In this document: positions 1 through 7,108 of the stretch, piece by piece
Position numbering within the stretch: the stretch's first letter is position 1
Layout: every line of letters starts with the position of its first letter
Origin: Rhodocyclaceae bacterium
GTDB taxonomy: Bacteria; Pseudomonadota; Gammaproteobacteria; Burkholderiales; Rhodocyclaceae
Direction: 5' to 3'
NCBI GenBank assembly: GCA_030689585.1
Contig: JAUYFZ010000276.1
Span: 1 to 9,960, forward strand
DNA: 9,960 nt
Notes under the pieces: model-generated
Databases searched by the model: none
What the model saw: the letters and a program-made list of their open reading frames with translations, nothing else
What the model was told of the DNA's origin: nothing
Position numbers and translations under genes: made by a program

Positions 1-1096
1 CACTGTCCACGTCTACCAGCGTATAAGCGACATCGCCGCGTGATTTATTCATCATGTTGTGAATATTGAGCTTGGCATCCGCCATGGCCGTCGAAATTTG
101 GCCGACCATGTTAGGGACGTTGGCATTGGAAATCGCCAGACGAAAACCAGATTCACGGGGCATGAGCACCGATGGAAAATTCACCGAATTGACGATGTTG
201 CCATCCAACAAATAATCGCGTACTTGGTCGACGACCATCATGGCGCAGTTTTCCTCCGCTTCGCGTGTGGACGCACCCAGATGCGGCAACGCAATAACTT
301 GCGGGTGGTGATTGACCAACGCACTGGGAAAATCGCACACATAGGCGGCCAGTTTTTTGGCATCCAAGGCGGCTAACACGGCCGATTCATCCACCACTCC
401 GTTACGTGCAAAGTTGAGCAACACTGCACTCGGCTTCATCTGCCCGATGCTATCCGCGTTAATCATCTTGCGCGTGGCATCCACGAGAGGGACATGCAGG
501 GTGACGAAATGGCAGCTCTTGAGCACTTCATTCAGGCTGTTGGCTTTTTTTACCTGCGAGGGCAGACTCCAAGCGGCTTCCACCGTGATTTCAGGATCGT
601 ACCCCACGACATTCATGCCCAGCTTAATGGCGGCATCGGCGATTAAGCAACCGATTTTGCCCAGCCCTACCACCCCTAACGTGTGACCGGTAATTTCATA
701 ACCCGCATAGGTTTTTTTGCCGCCCTCAACCTTCTTCTCCATCTCTGCATCCGAAGGATCAAGGCCGGATACAAACTTCATAGCTCCGCCAATATTTCGT
801 GCAGCCATCAGCATCCCCGCCAATACCAGTTCCTTGACGGCATTGGCATTGGCCCCCGGCGCATTGAACACGGGAATGCCGCGTGCGCTCATGGCCTTGA
901 CGGGGATGTTGTTGGTACCAGAACCGGCACGACCAATCGCCAATACGGAGGTCGGAATTTCAACGCTATGCAAATCTGCCGAGCGCAACAAAATCGCATC
1001 GGGGTTCGCGACTTCCTTGGCGCAGGTAAAACCTTCCGGTGGGAAACGCTTCAAGCCGTTCTGAGAGACATTGTTGAGTATCTGAAGATTGAACAT
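1..1096 (-). CDS. serA: D-3-phosphoglycerate dehydrogenase, 3' end cut by window edge
   Basis: Catalyses NAD-dependent oxidation of 3-phosphoglycerate to 3-phosphohydroxypyruvate, the first step of serine synthesis, in the cytoplasm. The frame is open from an ATG at 1096 to the left edge (365 residues), so the C-terminus is missing. The N-terminal part has the substrate-side motif IGRAGSGTNN (about residues 58-67). The Rossmann nucleotide loop GLGKIG lies at 144-149, the active-site Arg in NFARNGVVDE at 231, and the catalytic His in ALPHLGAST at 272. A C-terminal ACT regulatory domain begins near 318 (GFRLAISNANVPN) and is still open at the edge, which suggests possible feedback control by serine. 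The total length is probably around 390 residues, a short ACT-type enzyme. The residue aligned with the usual catalytic Glu (FPTEP in E. coli) is Ala in CDFPSALV. The start is supported by AAGGGA eight bases upstream, inside the end of serC. It follows serC by 5 bp, so it is probably co-transcribed with it. Confidence 0.95.
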   Translation of the reverse strand, partial: MFNLQILNNVSQNGLKRFPPEGFTCAKEVANPDAILLRSADLHSVEIPTSVLAIGRAGSGTNNIPVKAMSARGIPVFNAPGANANAVKELVLAGMLMAARNIGGAMKFVSGLDPSDAEMEKKVEGGKKTYAGYEITGHTLGVVGLGKIGCLIADAAIKLGMNVVGYDPEITVEAAWSLPSQVKKANSLNEVLKSCHFVTLHVPLVDATRKMINADSIGQMKPSAVLLNFARNGVVDESAVLAALDAKKLAAYVCDFPSALVNHHPQVIALPHLGASTREAEENCAMMVVDQVRDYLLDGNIVNSVNFPSVLMPRESGFRLAISNANVPNMVGQISTAMADAKLNIHNMMNKSRGDVAYTLVDVDS

Positions 1097-1101
1097 GGTG
1101 A

Positions 1102-2184
1102 CTATCCCTTGCTGGCAGAAAATTCTTTCATGTATTCGACCAATGCCGCCACCCCTTCGATGGGCATGGCGTTGTAGATCGAAGCTCTCATACCGCCGAC
1201 CGAACGATGGCCTTTTAGTTGGGTCATCCCCCGCGCCTTGGCTCCCTTCAGGAATTCCTCATCCAGAGCGGCATCCTTCAGGGTGAAGGGGACATTCATG
1301 CGCGAACGATCCGAAGGGGCGACCGGGTTGCGATAAAAATCTGTGGTGGCGAGATAGTGGTAGAGCAGGTTGGCTTTTGCGATGTTCTTCTGCTCCATCG
1401 CCGCCAAACCACCGTTTTTCTTAAGCCACTGGAACACCAGCCCGGCGATGTAAATACCGTAAGTCGGGGGCGTGTTGTACATGGATTCAGCATCCACGTG
1501 AGTTTTGTAGTTCAGCATGGCGGTCGTCGTCGGCGATGCCTTGCCCACTAAATCATCGCGGATGATGACGATGGTGAGCCCCGCCGGACCAATGTTCTTC
1601 TGCGCACCGGCATAGATCAACCCGTATTTCGACACGTCCAACGGACGCGAGAGGATGTTGGATGACATGTCGCACACCAGTGGCACATCACCAGTTGCGG
1701 GAATCCAGTTGAATTCCACACCACCGATGGTCTCGTTCGCTGTGTAATGAACATAGGCCGCCTCCGGAGTCAGTGTCCAATCGGCGAAGGCAGGCGCGTA
1801 GGTAAAGCTCTTGTCTTCGGCGCTGGCGGCCACGTTAACGTTGCAGAAGTTTTTGGCGGCTTTGATGGCCTTTTTGGCCCATTCGCCCGTATGCACATAG
1901 TCGGCCACGGGGCGACCGGCCAATAGGTTCATCGGAATCATTTCAAATTGAAGCGATGCTCCGCCTTGCAAGAACAATACCTTGTAGTTAGCGGGTATAC
2001 CCAACAATTCGCGCAGGTCAGCTTCCGCCGCCGTGGCGATGCTGATGAACTCTTTACCACGATGACTCATTTCCATGACGGACTGGCCGGAACCGTGCCA
2101 GTCGAGCATCTCGTCAGCGGCTTGTTTCAGAACTTCTTCAGGCAGTGCAGCGGGACCCGCACTAAAGTTAAATACTCGTGACAT
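1102..2184 (-). CDS. serC: Phosphoserine aminotransferase
   Basis: PLP-dependent aminotransferase that converts 3-phosphohydroxypyruvate and glutamate to O-phosphoserine, the second step of serine synthesis. It also acts on the equivalent intermediate of pyridoxal phosphate synthesis. It is full length (360 residues; E. coli SerC is about 362). It opens with the family signature [15 protein letters not shown] (residues 5-19). The SHRGKEF motif is at 40-46 and the phosphate-binding loop FLQGGAS at 71-77. [11 protein letters not shown] at 171-181 contains the PLP-contacting Asp172, and [13 protein letters not shown] carries the Schiff-base Lys196. The C-terminal [14 protein letters not shown] motif is intact. 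Its ATG abuts the gyrA stop (TAAATG), with an AGAGGA ribosome site inside the gyrA tail, so translation is probably coupled. It is followed by serA, which makes the preceding enzyme of the same pathway. Confidence 0.98.
   Translation of the reverse strand: MSRVFNFSAGPAALPEEVLKQAADEMLDWHGSGQSVMEMSHRGKEFISIATAAEADLRELLGIPANYKVLFLQGGASLQFEMIPMNLLAGRPVADYVHTGEWAKKAIKAAKNFCNVNVAASAEDKSFTYAPAFADWTLTPEAAYVHYTANETIGGVEFNWIPATGDVPLVCDMSSNILSRPLDVSKYGLIYAGAQKNIGPAGLTIVIIRDDLVGKASPTTTAMLNYKTHVDAESMYNTPPTYGIYIAGLVFQWLKKNGGLAAMEQKNIAKANLLYHYLATTDFYRNPVAPSDRSRMNVPFTLKDAALDEEFLKGAKARGMTQLKGHRSVGGMRASIYNAMPIEGVAALVEYMKEFSASKG
1105..1110 (-). promoter_or_regulatory. Ribosome binding site of serA inside the serC tail
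   Basis: AAGGGA on the minus strand lies 8 nt before the serA ATG at 1096 and overlaps the last serC codons. It fixes the serA start and suggests that serA translation follows serC termination. Confidence 0.7.
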
Positions 2185-4734
2185 TTAGGTTTCCTCTTCT
2201 TCGGTTTCGATAACTTTTTCAATGCCGGCCAGTTTAGTGCCGGCATCCAGATTGATCAACGTGACCCCTTGCGCCGAACGGCCCGTTTCACGGACCTGTT
2301 TTACTTTGGTGCGAATCATCACGCCGCCGGTGGAAATGAGCATGACTTCGTCACTGGGTTCTACCAGCACCGCCCCGACCACGCAGCCATTTCGGTCAGA
2401 AGTGGAAATGGCGATCATGCCCTTGGTGCCTCGACCATGTTTGGTGTAATCCGCAATGGGCGTGCGTTTACCAAATCCGTTTTCAGTGGCGGTCAACACA
2501 TTCAACGTCTCATCGACCGCGACCAACATACAGATCACATGCTGTCCGGCCTCCAGCATCATGCCGCGCACACCGCGTGCGGCACGCCCCATGGAGCGCA
2601 CATCCCCTTCTTCAAAGCGCACCGCTTTGCCTGAATCCGAGAAAAGCATCACATCACAACGGCCATCGGTAATGGCAACACCGATCAAGAAATCGCCCTC
2701 ATCCAACCCCACCGCGATGATGCCCGCCTTGCGTGGATTGGAGAAATCAGACAACGGTGTCTTCTTGACCGTGCCCATCGCGGTCGCCATAAAGATGTAA
2801 TGCTGGTCGTCAAATTCCTTGACGGGCAAGGCAGCGGTAATCTTTTCCCCTTCTTCCAGCGGGAATAAATTAACGATGGGTTTACCCCGTGAAATACGCG
2901 TGCCTTCGGGCACTTCGTAAACTTTAAGCCAGTAAACACGACCTCGGTTGGAAAAACACAGAATGTAATCGTGCGTGTTGGCAATGAACAACCGATCAAC
3001 GAAATCGTCTTCCTTGATGGCGGCGGCCTGCTTTCCACGTCCACCGCGCTTTTGCGTGCGATAGTCGTCCAAACGCTGTCGCTTGATATATCCCCCGTGA
3101 GAGAGCGTAACGGCCATATCCTCACGGGCAATCAAATCTTCCAAATTGATGTCGGACGTTTGAAGCACAATCTCGGAACGACGCTTGTCGCCATATTGCG
3201 TCTTGATCGCGATGAGTTCGTTGCTGATGATGCTCGTGATGCGATCCGGTCGAGCCAGAATATCGAGCAGGTCGGCGATTTTTTCCATGACTTCGCGGTA
3301 TTCGGCCACGATTTTGTCCTGCTCCAACCCGGTCAGTCGTTGCAGTTTCAGATCCAGAATCGCTTGCGCCTGAATGTCTGACAAGAAATAACCACGGCTG
3401 GACACCCCGAATTCCGATGCCAATCCATCGGGACGCGAAGCTTCTGCGGCCGCACGCACCAGCATTTCATCGACCATCGTGGATTGCCAAGGCCGCGCCA
3501 TCAACTCCCGTTTGGCTTCCGCAGGGGTTAACGATGCCTTGATGAGCGCGATGACCTCATCCACATTGGAAAGAGCGACCGCCAATCCTTCAAGGATATG
3601 GCCTCGCTCACGCGCTTTGCGAAGCTCAAAAACCGTACGACGCGTGACCACTTCGCGGCGATGGGACAAGAAACAATCCAGCATCTGCTTCAAATTCAAA
3701 AGCTGCGGACGGCCATCGACCAAGGCCACCATGTTCATCCCAAAGGTATCTTGCAACTGGGTTTGCTTGTAAAGGTGGTTTAACACCACCTCTGGCATTT
3801 CGCCCCGCTTTATTTCGATCACCAGACGCATTCCGGATTTGTCCGACTCATCCTGAATATGGGCAATGCCTTCAATTTTCTTCTCGTTAACCAGCTCGGC
3901 GATTTTTTCCTGCAGCGTTTTTTTATTAACCTGATAGGGCAACTCGTCGACGATGATGGCCTGTCTTCCACTGCGCACCAACTCTTCGATATGAGTGCGC
4001 GCACGCATCACCACACGCCCCCGCCCCGTCAAATAACCTTCCCTGACACCCGAAACACCGTAACTCAACGCAGCCGTCGGAAAATCCGGCGCAGGGATGA
4101 TCTTGATCAGCGATTCAATATCAATCGTCGGCTCGTCTAACACCGCCAGACAAGCATCAATGACCTCATTGATATTGTGCGGGGGAATATTAGTGGCCAT
4201 GCCCACGGCAATCCCCGCGCTGCCATTGATGAGCAGGTTCGGGATTCGTGCGGGCATAATCAGCGGTTCCATCTCCGCCCCATCGTAGTTGGGGCCGAAA
4301 TCGCAGGTCTCTTTGTCGATGTCGATCAATAACTCATGACCGATCCGGGACATGCGTATCTCTGTATAACGCATCGCAGCCGGGTTATCCCCGTCGACTG
4401 AACCAAAGTTACCTTGCCCATCCACCAGCATGTAACGAAGCGAGAAAGGCTGGGCCATCCGAACGATGGTGTCGTAGACCGCTGTATCTCCGTGAGGGTG
4501 ATATTTACCGATGACATCACCGACGATACGAGCGGATTTTTTGTAAGGCTTGTTCCAGTCGTTGGACAGTTCGTGCATAGCGAACAACACCCGCCGATGC
4601 ACAGGCTTTAAGCCATCCCGCGCATCCGGTAGCGCACGACCAACGATCACGCTCATGGCGTAATCTAGGTAGGAGTGGCGCATCTCCTCCTCAATGCTGA
4701 TGGGGATCGTTTCTTTTGCGAAGGATGTTGTCAT
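2185..4734 (-). CDS. gyrA: DNA gyrase subunit A
   Basis: Breakage-reunion subunit of the A2B2 type II topoisomerase that introduces negative supercoils with ATP. It has 849 residues, somewhat shorter than E. coli GyrA (875). The N-terminal winged-helix region includes the quinolone-resistance region around [15 protein letters not shown] (79-93). The catalytic Tyr is 123 (AMRYTEIRM), matching Tyr122 of E. coli. The tower and coiled-coil region follows, with [14 protein letters not shown] near 447-460. The GyrA box QKRGGRG at 561-567 marks a wrapping-competent beta-pinwheel and distinguishes this gene from parC. An acidic tail ([11 protein letters not shown]) ends the protein. The position equivalent to E. 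coli Ser83 is Thr84, and Asp88 matches Asp87. The gene begins 20 bp after tRNA-His on the same strand and its stop abuts serC. No clear Shine-Dalgarno precedes the ATG. Confidence 0.99.
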   Translation of the reverse strand: MTTSFAKETIPISIEEEMRHSYLDYAMSVIVGRALPDARDGLKPVHRRVLFAMHELSNDWNKPYKKSARIVGDVIGKYHPHGDTAVYDTIVRMAQPFSLRYMLVDGQGNFGSVDGDNPAAMRYTEIRMSRIGHELLIDIDKETCDFGPNYDGAEMEPLIMPARIPNLLINGSAGIAVGMATNIPPHNINEVIDACLAVLDEPTIDIESLIKIIPAPDFPTAALSYGVSGVREGYLTGRGRVVMRARTHIEELVRSGRQAIIVDELPYQVNKKTLQEKIAELVNEKKIEGIAHIQDESDKSGMRLVIEIKRGEMPEVVLNHLYKQTQLQDTFGMNMVALVDGRPQLLNLKQMLDCFLSHRREVVTRRTVFELRKARERGHILEGLAVALSNVDEVIALIKASLTPAEAKRELMARPWQSTMVDEMLVRAAAEASRPDGLASEFGVSSRGYFLSDIQAQAILDLKLQRLTGLEQDKIVAEYREVMEKIADLLDILARPDRITSIISNELIAIKTQYGDKRRSEIVLQTSDINLEDLIAREDMAVTLSHGGYIKRQRLDDYRTQKRGGRGKQAAAIKEDDFVDRLFIANTHDYILCFSNRGRVYWLKVYEVPEGTRISRGKPIVNLFPLEEGEKITAALPVKEFDDQHYIFMATAMGTVKKTPLSDFSNPRKAGIIAVGLDEGDFLIGVAITDGRCDVMLFSDSGKAVRFEEGDVRSMGRAARGVRGMMLEAGQHVICMLVAVDETLNVLTATENGFGKRTPIADYTKHGRGTKGMIAISTSDRNGCVVGAVLVEPSDEVMLISTGGVMIRTKVKQVRETGRSAQGVTLINLDAGTKLAGIEKVIETEEEET
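2192..2197 (-). promoter_or_regulatory. Ribosome binding site of serC inside the gyrA tail
   Basis: AGAGGA on the minus strand, 7 nt before the serC ATG at 2184, is formed by the codons for the acidic GyrA tail (EEEET). It supports the chosen serC start and gyrA-serC coupling. Confidence 0.7.
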
Positions 4735-4752
4735 GTGTGATCAATGCTGATG
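4691..4752. repeat. 12-bp direct repeat pair flanking the gyrA start
   Basis: TCAATGCTGATG (plus strand) occurs at 4691-4702 inside gyrA codons 11-15 and again at 4741-4752 in the tRNA/gyrA spacer, exactly 50 bp apart. The copies do not extend further. The pair may be a small duplication or chance; no function is assigned. Confidence 0.5.
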
Positions 4753-4754
4753 AA
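4735..4754 (-). promoter_or_regulatory. Short tRNA-His/gyrA spacer, no visible RBS or promoter
   Basis: Only 20 nt separate the encoded CCA of the tRNA from the gyrA ATG. They hold no purine-rich ribosome site and are too short for a promoter. After tRNA 3' processing this would be the whole gyrA leader, unless gyrA is read from an internal promoter within the tRNA gene. It contains one copy of a 12-bp sequence that recurs in the first gyrA codons. Confidence 0.55.
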
Positions 4755-4830
4755 TGGGGTGACTGATGGGGCTCGAACCCACGACAACTGGAATCACAAT
4801 CCAGGACTCTACCAACTGAGCTACAGCCAC
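4755..4830 (-). tRNA. tRNA-His (anticodon GTG)
   Basis: A complete cloverleaf is readable on the minus strand. The acceptor GTGGCTG pairs with CAGTCAC, with one G-T pair. The D arm is GCTC/GAGT. The anticodon stem CTGGA/TCCAG encloses the loop TTGTGAT with anticodon GTG. The T arm is GTGGG, TTCGAGC, CCCAT. The 3' end is discriminator C73 followed by an encoded CCA at 4757-4755. A G at 4831 supplies the extra G-1 that RNase P leaves on histidine tRNAs and that HisRS recognises, opposite C73. The sequence is very close to E. coli tRNA-His. It stands directly upstream of gyrA and is probably the first cistron of that transcript. Confidence 0.98.
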
Positions 4831-4879
4831 CACTTGAAACCGCCAAATACTTCAACTTACACCCGGCAATCAGCGGAGG

Positions 4880-4907
4880 ATTATACGGCGAAATCTGTGA
4901 TGGTTGA
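4880..4907 (-). promoter_or_regulatory. Putative sigma-70 promoter for tRNA-His-gyrA-serC-serA
   Basis: On the minus strand a perfect -10 hexamer TATAAT occupies 4885-4880. It is followed by CCTCCG, a GC-rich discriminator typical of stringently controlled stable-RNA promoters; transcription would start near 4871-4874, some 40 nt before the mature tRNA. The best -35 is weak (TCAACC at 4907-4902, 16-bp spacer, three of six consensus bases), so an activator or UP-like sequence further upstream may matter. No other convincing promoter precedes the tRNA in this interval. Confidence 0.6.
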
Positions 4908-4930
4908 CGAGGAAATAGAGGACAATCTGA

Positions 4931-4968
4931 ACTTTTCGCTCCTATCTCGACTTTTCGTTCCTATGACC
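4931..4968. repeat. Two-copy 19-bp tandem repeat between tRNA-His and ykgJ
   Basis: Two adjacent 19-bp units start at 4931 and 4950. The first 15 bases match at 14 positions (ACTTTTCGCTCCTAT and ACTTTTCGTTCCTAT); the last four bases differ. The second copy includes the proposed ykgJ ATG at 4963. Relative to the proposed tRNA promoter the copies lie roughly 58-95 bp upstream of the transcription start, a usual place for an activator. It could instead be part of the ykgJ control region, or an inert duplication. Confidence 0.5.
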
Positions 4969-5883
4969 TCCTCCTCCTATCCTGAAATTTCTATCCCCGG
5001 CAGTCCCGTTGTTCCCAACATGGTCGACGGCACTCACTCCATCCAGTTTTCCTGTCATCAGGGTATTTCCTGCTGGAATGCTTGTTGCGCCAACATCGAC
5101 ATCTCGCTCACGCCTTACGATGTTCTTCGCTTGAAAACGCGGCTAAATGTCGCGTCGGCTGTCTTCCTCAAGGAATACACGGTTCCCTACGAGCTGGAAA
5201 AGGATGACATCGCCGGTGTCAAATTTCGGCCCGTCGACAACGGCACGGCCTGCCGCTTCATGCGTCCCGAAGGATGTAGCGTTTATGAAGATCGCCCGAC
5301 GGCCTGCCGTTATTACCCCGTCGCGTTGCTCTCCATGCGAAAACAGGATGAGTATGTTGATCGCGATGCCTATGCCCTCGTCGAAGAACCTCACTGCCTT
5401 GGTCATAAAGAACCCCGGACATTGACCATTGATGCCTATCGCACGGAACAGGGCGTGTCCGAATACGACGAGCTGGCCCACGGTTGGCGGCAACTCATCC
5501 TCAAGAAAAAATCCTGTGGTCCGGCCATTGGAAAACCCTCACTCAAAAGCCGTCAGCTTTTCTTCATGGCCTGCTATGACGTGGATACCTTCCGCGCTTT
5601 CGTTTCTTCCGAAGGATTTGGAAAACTGTTCAAACTGACCGACGAAGAACGCGCCATGCTCATGGCCGAAGATGTCGAACTAATGCTCTTCGCCTTCCGT
5701 TTCCTCAAACAGGTGCTGTTTGGTGAACAAAGCATCGAACTCGACGAAGCCACCGCCAAGGAACGACTAGATGCCTGGCGCGAGCGTCAAGCCATAATCG
5801 AACGTGAAGCCGCACAAAAACTAATGAATGCGGAAGAAAGCATGATCGAAGCCACCGACGAATGCGCTGAAGGGAATGATTGA
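4963..5883 (+). CDS. YkgJ-family cysteine-cluster protein (putative metal/Fe-S binding)
   Basis: A 306-residue cytoplasmic protein of the YkgJ/CxxCxxCC family, whose members are thought to bind zinc or an Fe-S cluster; the biochemical role is not established. The cluster residues are visible: Cys31, Cys37 and the pair Cys41-Cys42 (SCHQGISCWNACC). Then come Cys97 and Cys105, Cys115 in EDRPTACRYYP (109-119), and Cys145 in HCLGH. A charged, probably helical C-terminal tail follows (about 262-300). No signal peptide or membrane segment is seen. The start at 4963 was chosen because PEISIPGSPVVPNMV resembles the usual N-terminus of longer family members as I recall them. The frame stays open upstream through the opposite-strand tRNA, which cannot be coding. 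There is no good Shine-Dalgarno at 4963; GTG 4897 or ATG 4900 are alternatives, with GGAGGA rather far upstream. It stands alone, divergent from the tRNA-gyrA unit and convergent with the nuclease operon. Confidence 0.85.
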   Translation: MTSSSYPEISIPGSPVVPNMVDGTHSIQFSCHQGISCWNACCANIDISLTPYDVLRLKTRLNVASAVFLKEYTVPYELEKDDIAGVKFRPVDNGTACRFMRPEGCSVYEDRPTACRYYPVALLSMRKQDEYVDRDAYALVEEPHCLGHKEPRTLTIDAYRTEQGVSEYDELAHGWRQLILKKKSCGPAIGKPSLKSRQLFFMACYDVDTFRAFVSSEGFGKLFKLTDEERAMLMAEDVELMLFAFRFLKQVLFGEQSIELDEATAKERLDAWRERQAIIEREAAQKLMNAEESMIEATDECAEGND

Positions 5884-5905
5884 GATGGGCAAGGTGTTTT
5901 ACACG
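5884..5905. other. 22-bp convergent intergenic gap, no clear terminator
   Basis: The ykgJ stop and the GIY-YIG stop face each other across 22 bp. The only structure is a weak GTGT-TTT-ACAC inverted repeat (5894-5904) with no GC-rich stem or U tract, so termination must occur elsewhere or by Rho. Convergent read-through could produce antisense RNA over both genes. Confidence 0.4.
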
Positions 5906-7108
5906 TTAACCTGCTCTGAATGATCTCAACTGAGCTATTTCTAGGTCATAAATCATGTGTGTAATCGACCCATCCCTGATATGCCCAATCGCTTCGTCAA
6001 TCACCTGGAGCGGCACCAAAAACCATTCCTGCGGCTTCACCGGATTGCCAAAGCGGTCATCGATGGTCAAATCGAGCTGTGCTGCACCGAACAAGCGGTG
6101 AAAGATGTTTTCTAATTTGATGCGATTCAGATTGTGGAGTTTGTAGGTGGCTACCACCTCCACGTCAGCCAACAGATAGGTGGCATCCTTTTCCGCACCC
6201 GCGATGCGGGTCTCCACTTTGCCGCCCGTTACGCCGATTTTGTGAATCAGCTCACGATGCTCGGCAATGAATGGATGGTTGGATAGGCTGCGCAGCACGT
6301 AGATTGTTCCGGTTTCAATGTCGTCGGGTTCAGGCATATCACCAAACTGCGCGCCAAACAACGGTCCCATATTTGTATCGGTCAGGCGGCGGCCTGTGTT
6401 GTCTTTGTAGAGTGCTTTTTGAAGTGATCGGAGTAACAAGTTGCTTTCTGTTCCATTGCTATAAATCACTCTTAAACGCGCATCGTCATGCCCCGCAATC
6501 TTGACCATTGCGCCGACTTCCGCCACATAGGAAAGCTGCCCACCGACGATGAAGTAATTTCCGCTGGCAATGCTGGTATCGCGTCCGAAACGCCGCGTGA
6601 TACGAACGCCCGCTTTCATCTCCCGCTCCACCTGTTCAAACAGCGGTTGGAACTTGTCAAAATCCTTACATGGCGTGTGGTCAGCGATTTGTTCCGCCGG
6701 ACGCTTTTCAACGCTGGAGCGCACATGGCGCAGCACGGTGATATCACTTTGATCGGCGGGTTCATTGCTAATACCCAATTCGGCCAGCAAAGCATCATCG
6801 TCCAGGTTGTCTAAATTAGTGGAAGCCGTTGTCGTACCCATTAACAAACCATGAATATCCAGCTCAGTTAATAATCTCTGCCCCTCCGGCAACTTGCGCA
6901 ACCGGTCTAGGCGAACGGCATACAGGCGTTCAAAGATGTCCCTGCCAGCGCCATGCAGGGGAGCGCGCCCCTGCGTTTGACGGAAGTGCAAGATGTCCTC
7001 AATGCCCGCGATGATGCGTTCCTCTTGCGGAGTTCGACTGGCGGTCGTGAGCGGGGTGATGTTTATGCCCAGCGCATTCAGCAGCTCGTCATCGCTCATT
7101 TCAGCCAT
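5906..7108 (-). CDS. GIY-YIG (Mug113/T5orf172-like) nuclease-domain protein
   Basis: A 400-residue protein with a C-terminal GIY-YIG fold, an endonuclease domain found in homing, restriction and repair enzymes. TIYVLRS (268-274) corresponds to the GIY strand and HKIGVTGG (289-296) to the YIG strand. Arg301 in VETRIAGA and Glu333 in KLENIFHRLF fit the catalytic Arg and metal-binding Glu. EWFLVPL (361-367) is typical of the Mug113/T5orf172 branch. The N-terminal half has a repeated motif, SDDELLNALGI (5-15) and DDDALLAELGI (103-113). A helical stretch at 35-70 with GRAP resembles the C-terminus of the neighbouring helicase. A middle region (about 120-250) is conserved-looking but unrecognised. 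The ATG at 7108 overlaps the helicase stop by 8 bp (ATGGCTGA), with AGGA 11 nt upstream; ATG 7099 is an alternative. It is the last gene of the operon. Its biological target is unknown; DNA cleavage is inferred from the fold. Confidence 0.85.
   Translation of the reverse strand: MAEMSDDELLNALGINITPLTTASRTPQEERIIAGIEDILHFRQTQGRAPLHGAGRDIFERLYAVRLDRLRKLPEGQRLLTELDIHGLLMGTTTASTNLDNLDDDALLAELGISNEPADQSDITVLRHVRSSVEKRPAEQIADHTPCKDFDKFQPLFEQVEREMKAGVRITRRFGRDTSIASGNYFIVGGQLSYVAEVGAMVKIAGHDDARLRVIYSNGTESNLLLRSLQKALYKDNTGRRLTDTNMGPLFGAQFGDMPEPDDIETGTIYVLRSLSNHPFIAEHRELIHKIGVTGGKVETRIAGAEKDATYLLADVEVVATYKLHNLNRIKLENIFHRLFGAAQLDLTIDDRFGNPVKPQEWFLVPLQVIDEAIGHIRDGSITHMIYDLEIAQLRSFRAG

Noticed and set aside
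683..1177. Plus-strand open frames over serA, serC, gyrA and the helicase
   Set aside because: All lie antisense to well-supported genes, have unlikely compositions (His/Arg/Ser rich) and no recognisable domains; they are shadow frames.
4470..4500. GyrA Thr84 as an acquired quinolone-resistance mutation
   Set aside because: Thr at the E. coli Ser83 position is the natural residue in many proteobacteria such as Pseudomonas aeruginosa, and Asp88 is intact, so it is not evidence of resistance by itself.
4755..4830. tRNA-His as the attachment site of an integrated island carrying the nuclease operon
   Set aside because: The tRNA 3' end faces gyrA and is intact; the nuclease operon lies on the other side behind ykgJ. 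No integrase gene or second copy of the tRNA 3' end is visible in the window.
4744..4962. 73-residue N-terminal extension of the ykgJ-like gene
   Set aside because: The upstream part of the open frame runs antisense through the tRNA-His gene and across its promoter; family resemblance begins only after 4963.
5894..5904. GTGT-TTT-ACAC hairpin as a bidirectional terminator
   Set aside because: A four-base, AT-containing stem with no U tract is too weak; such a structure is expected by chance.
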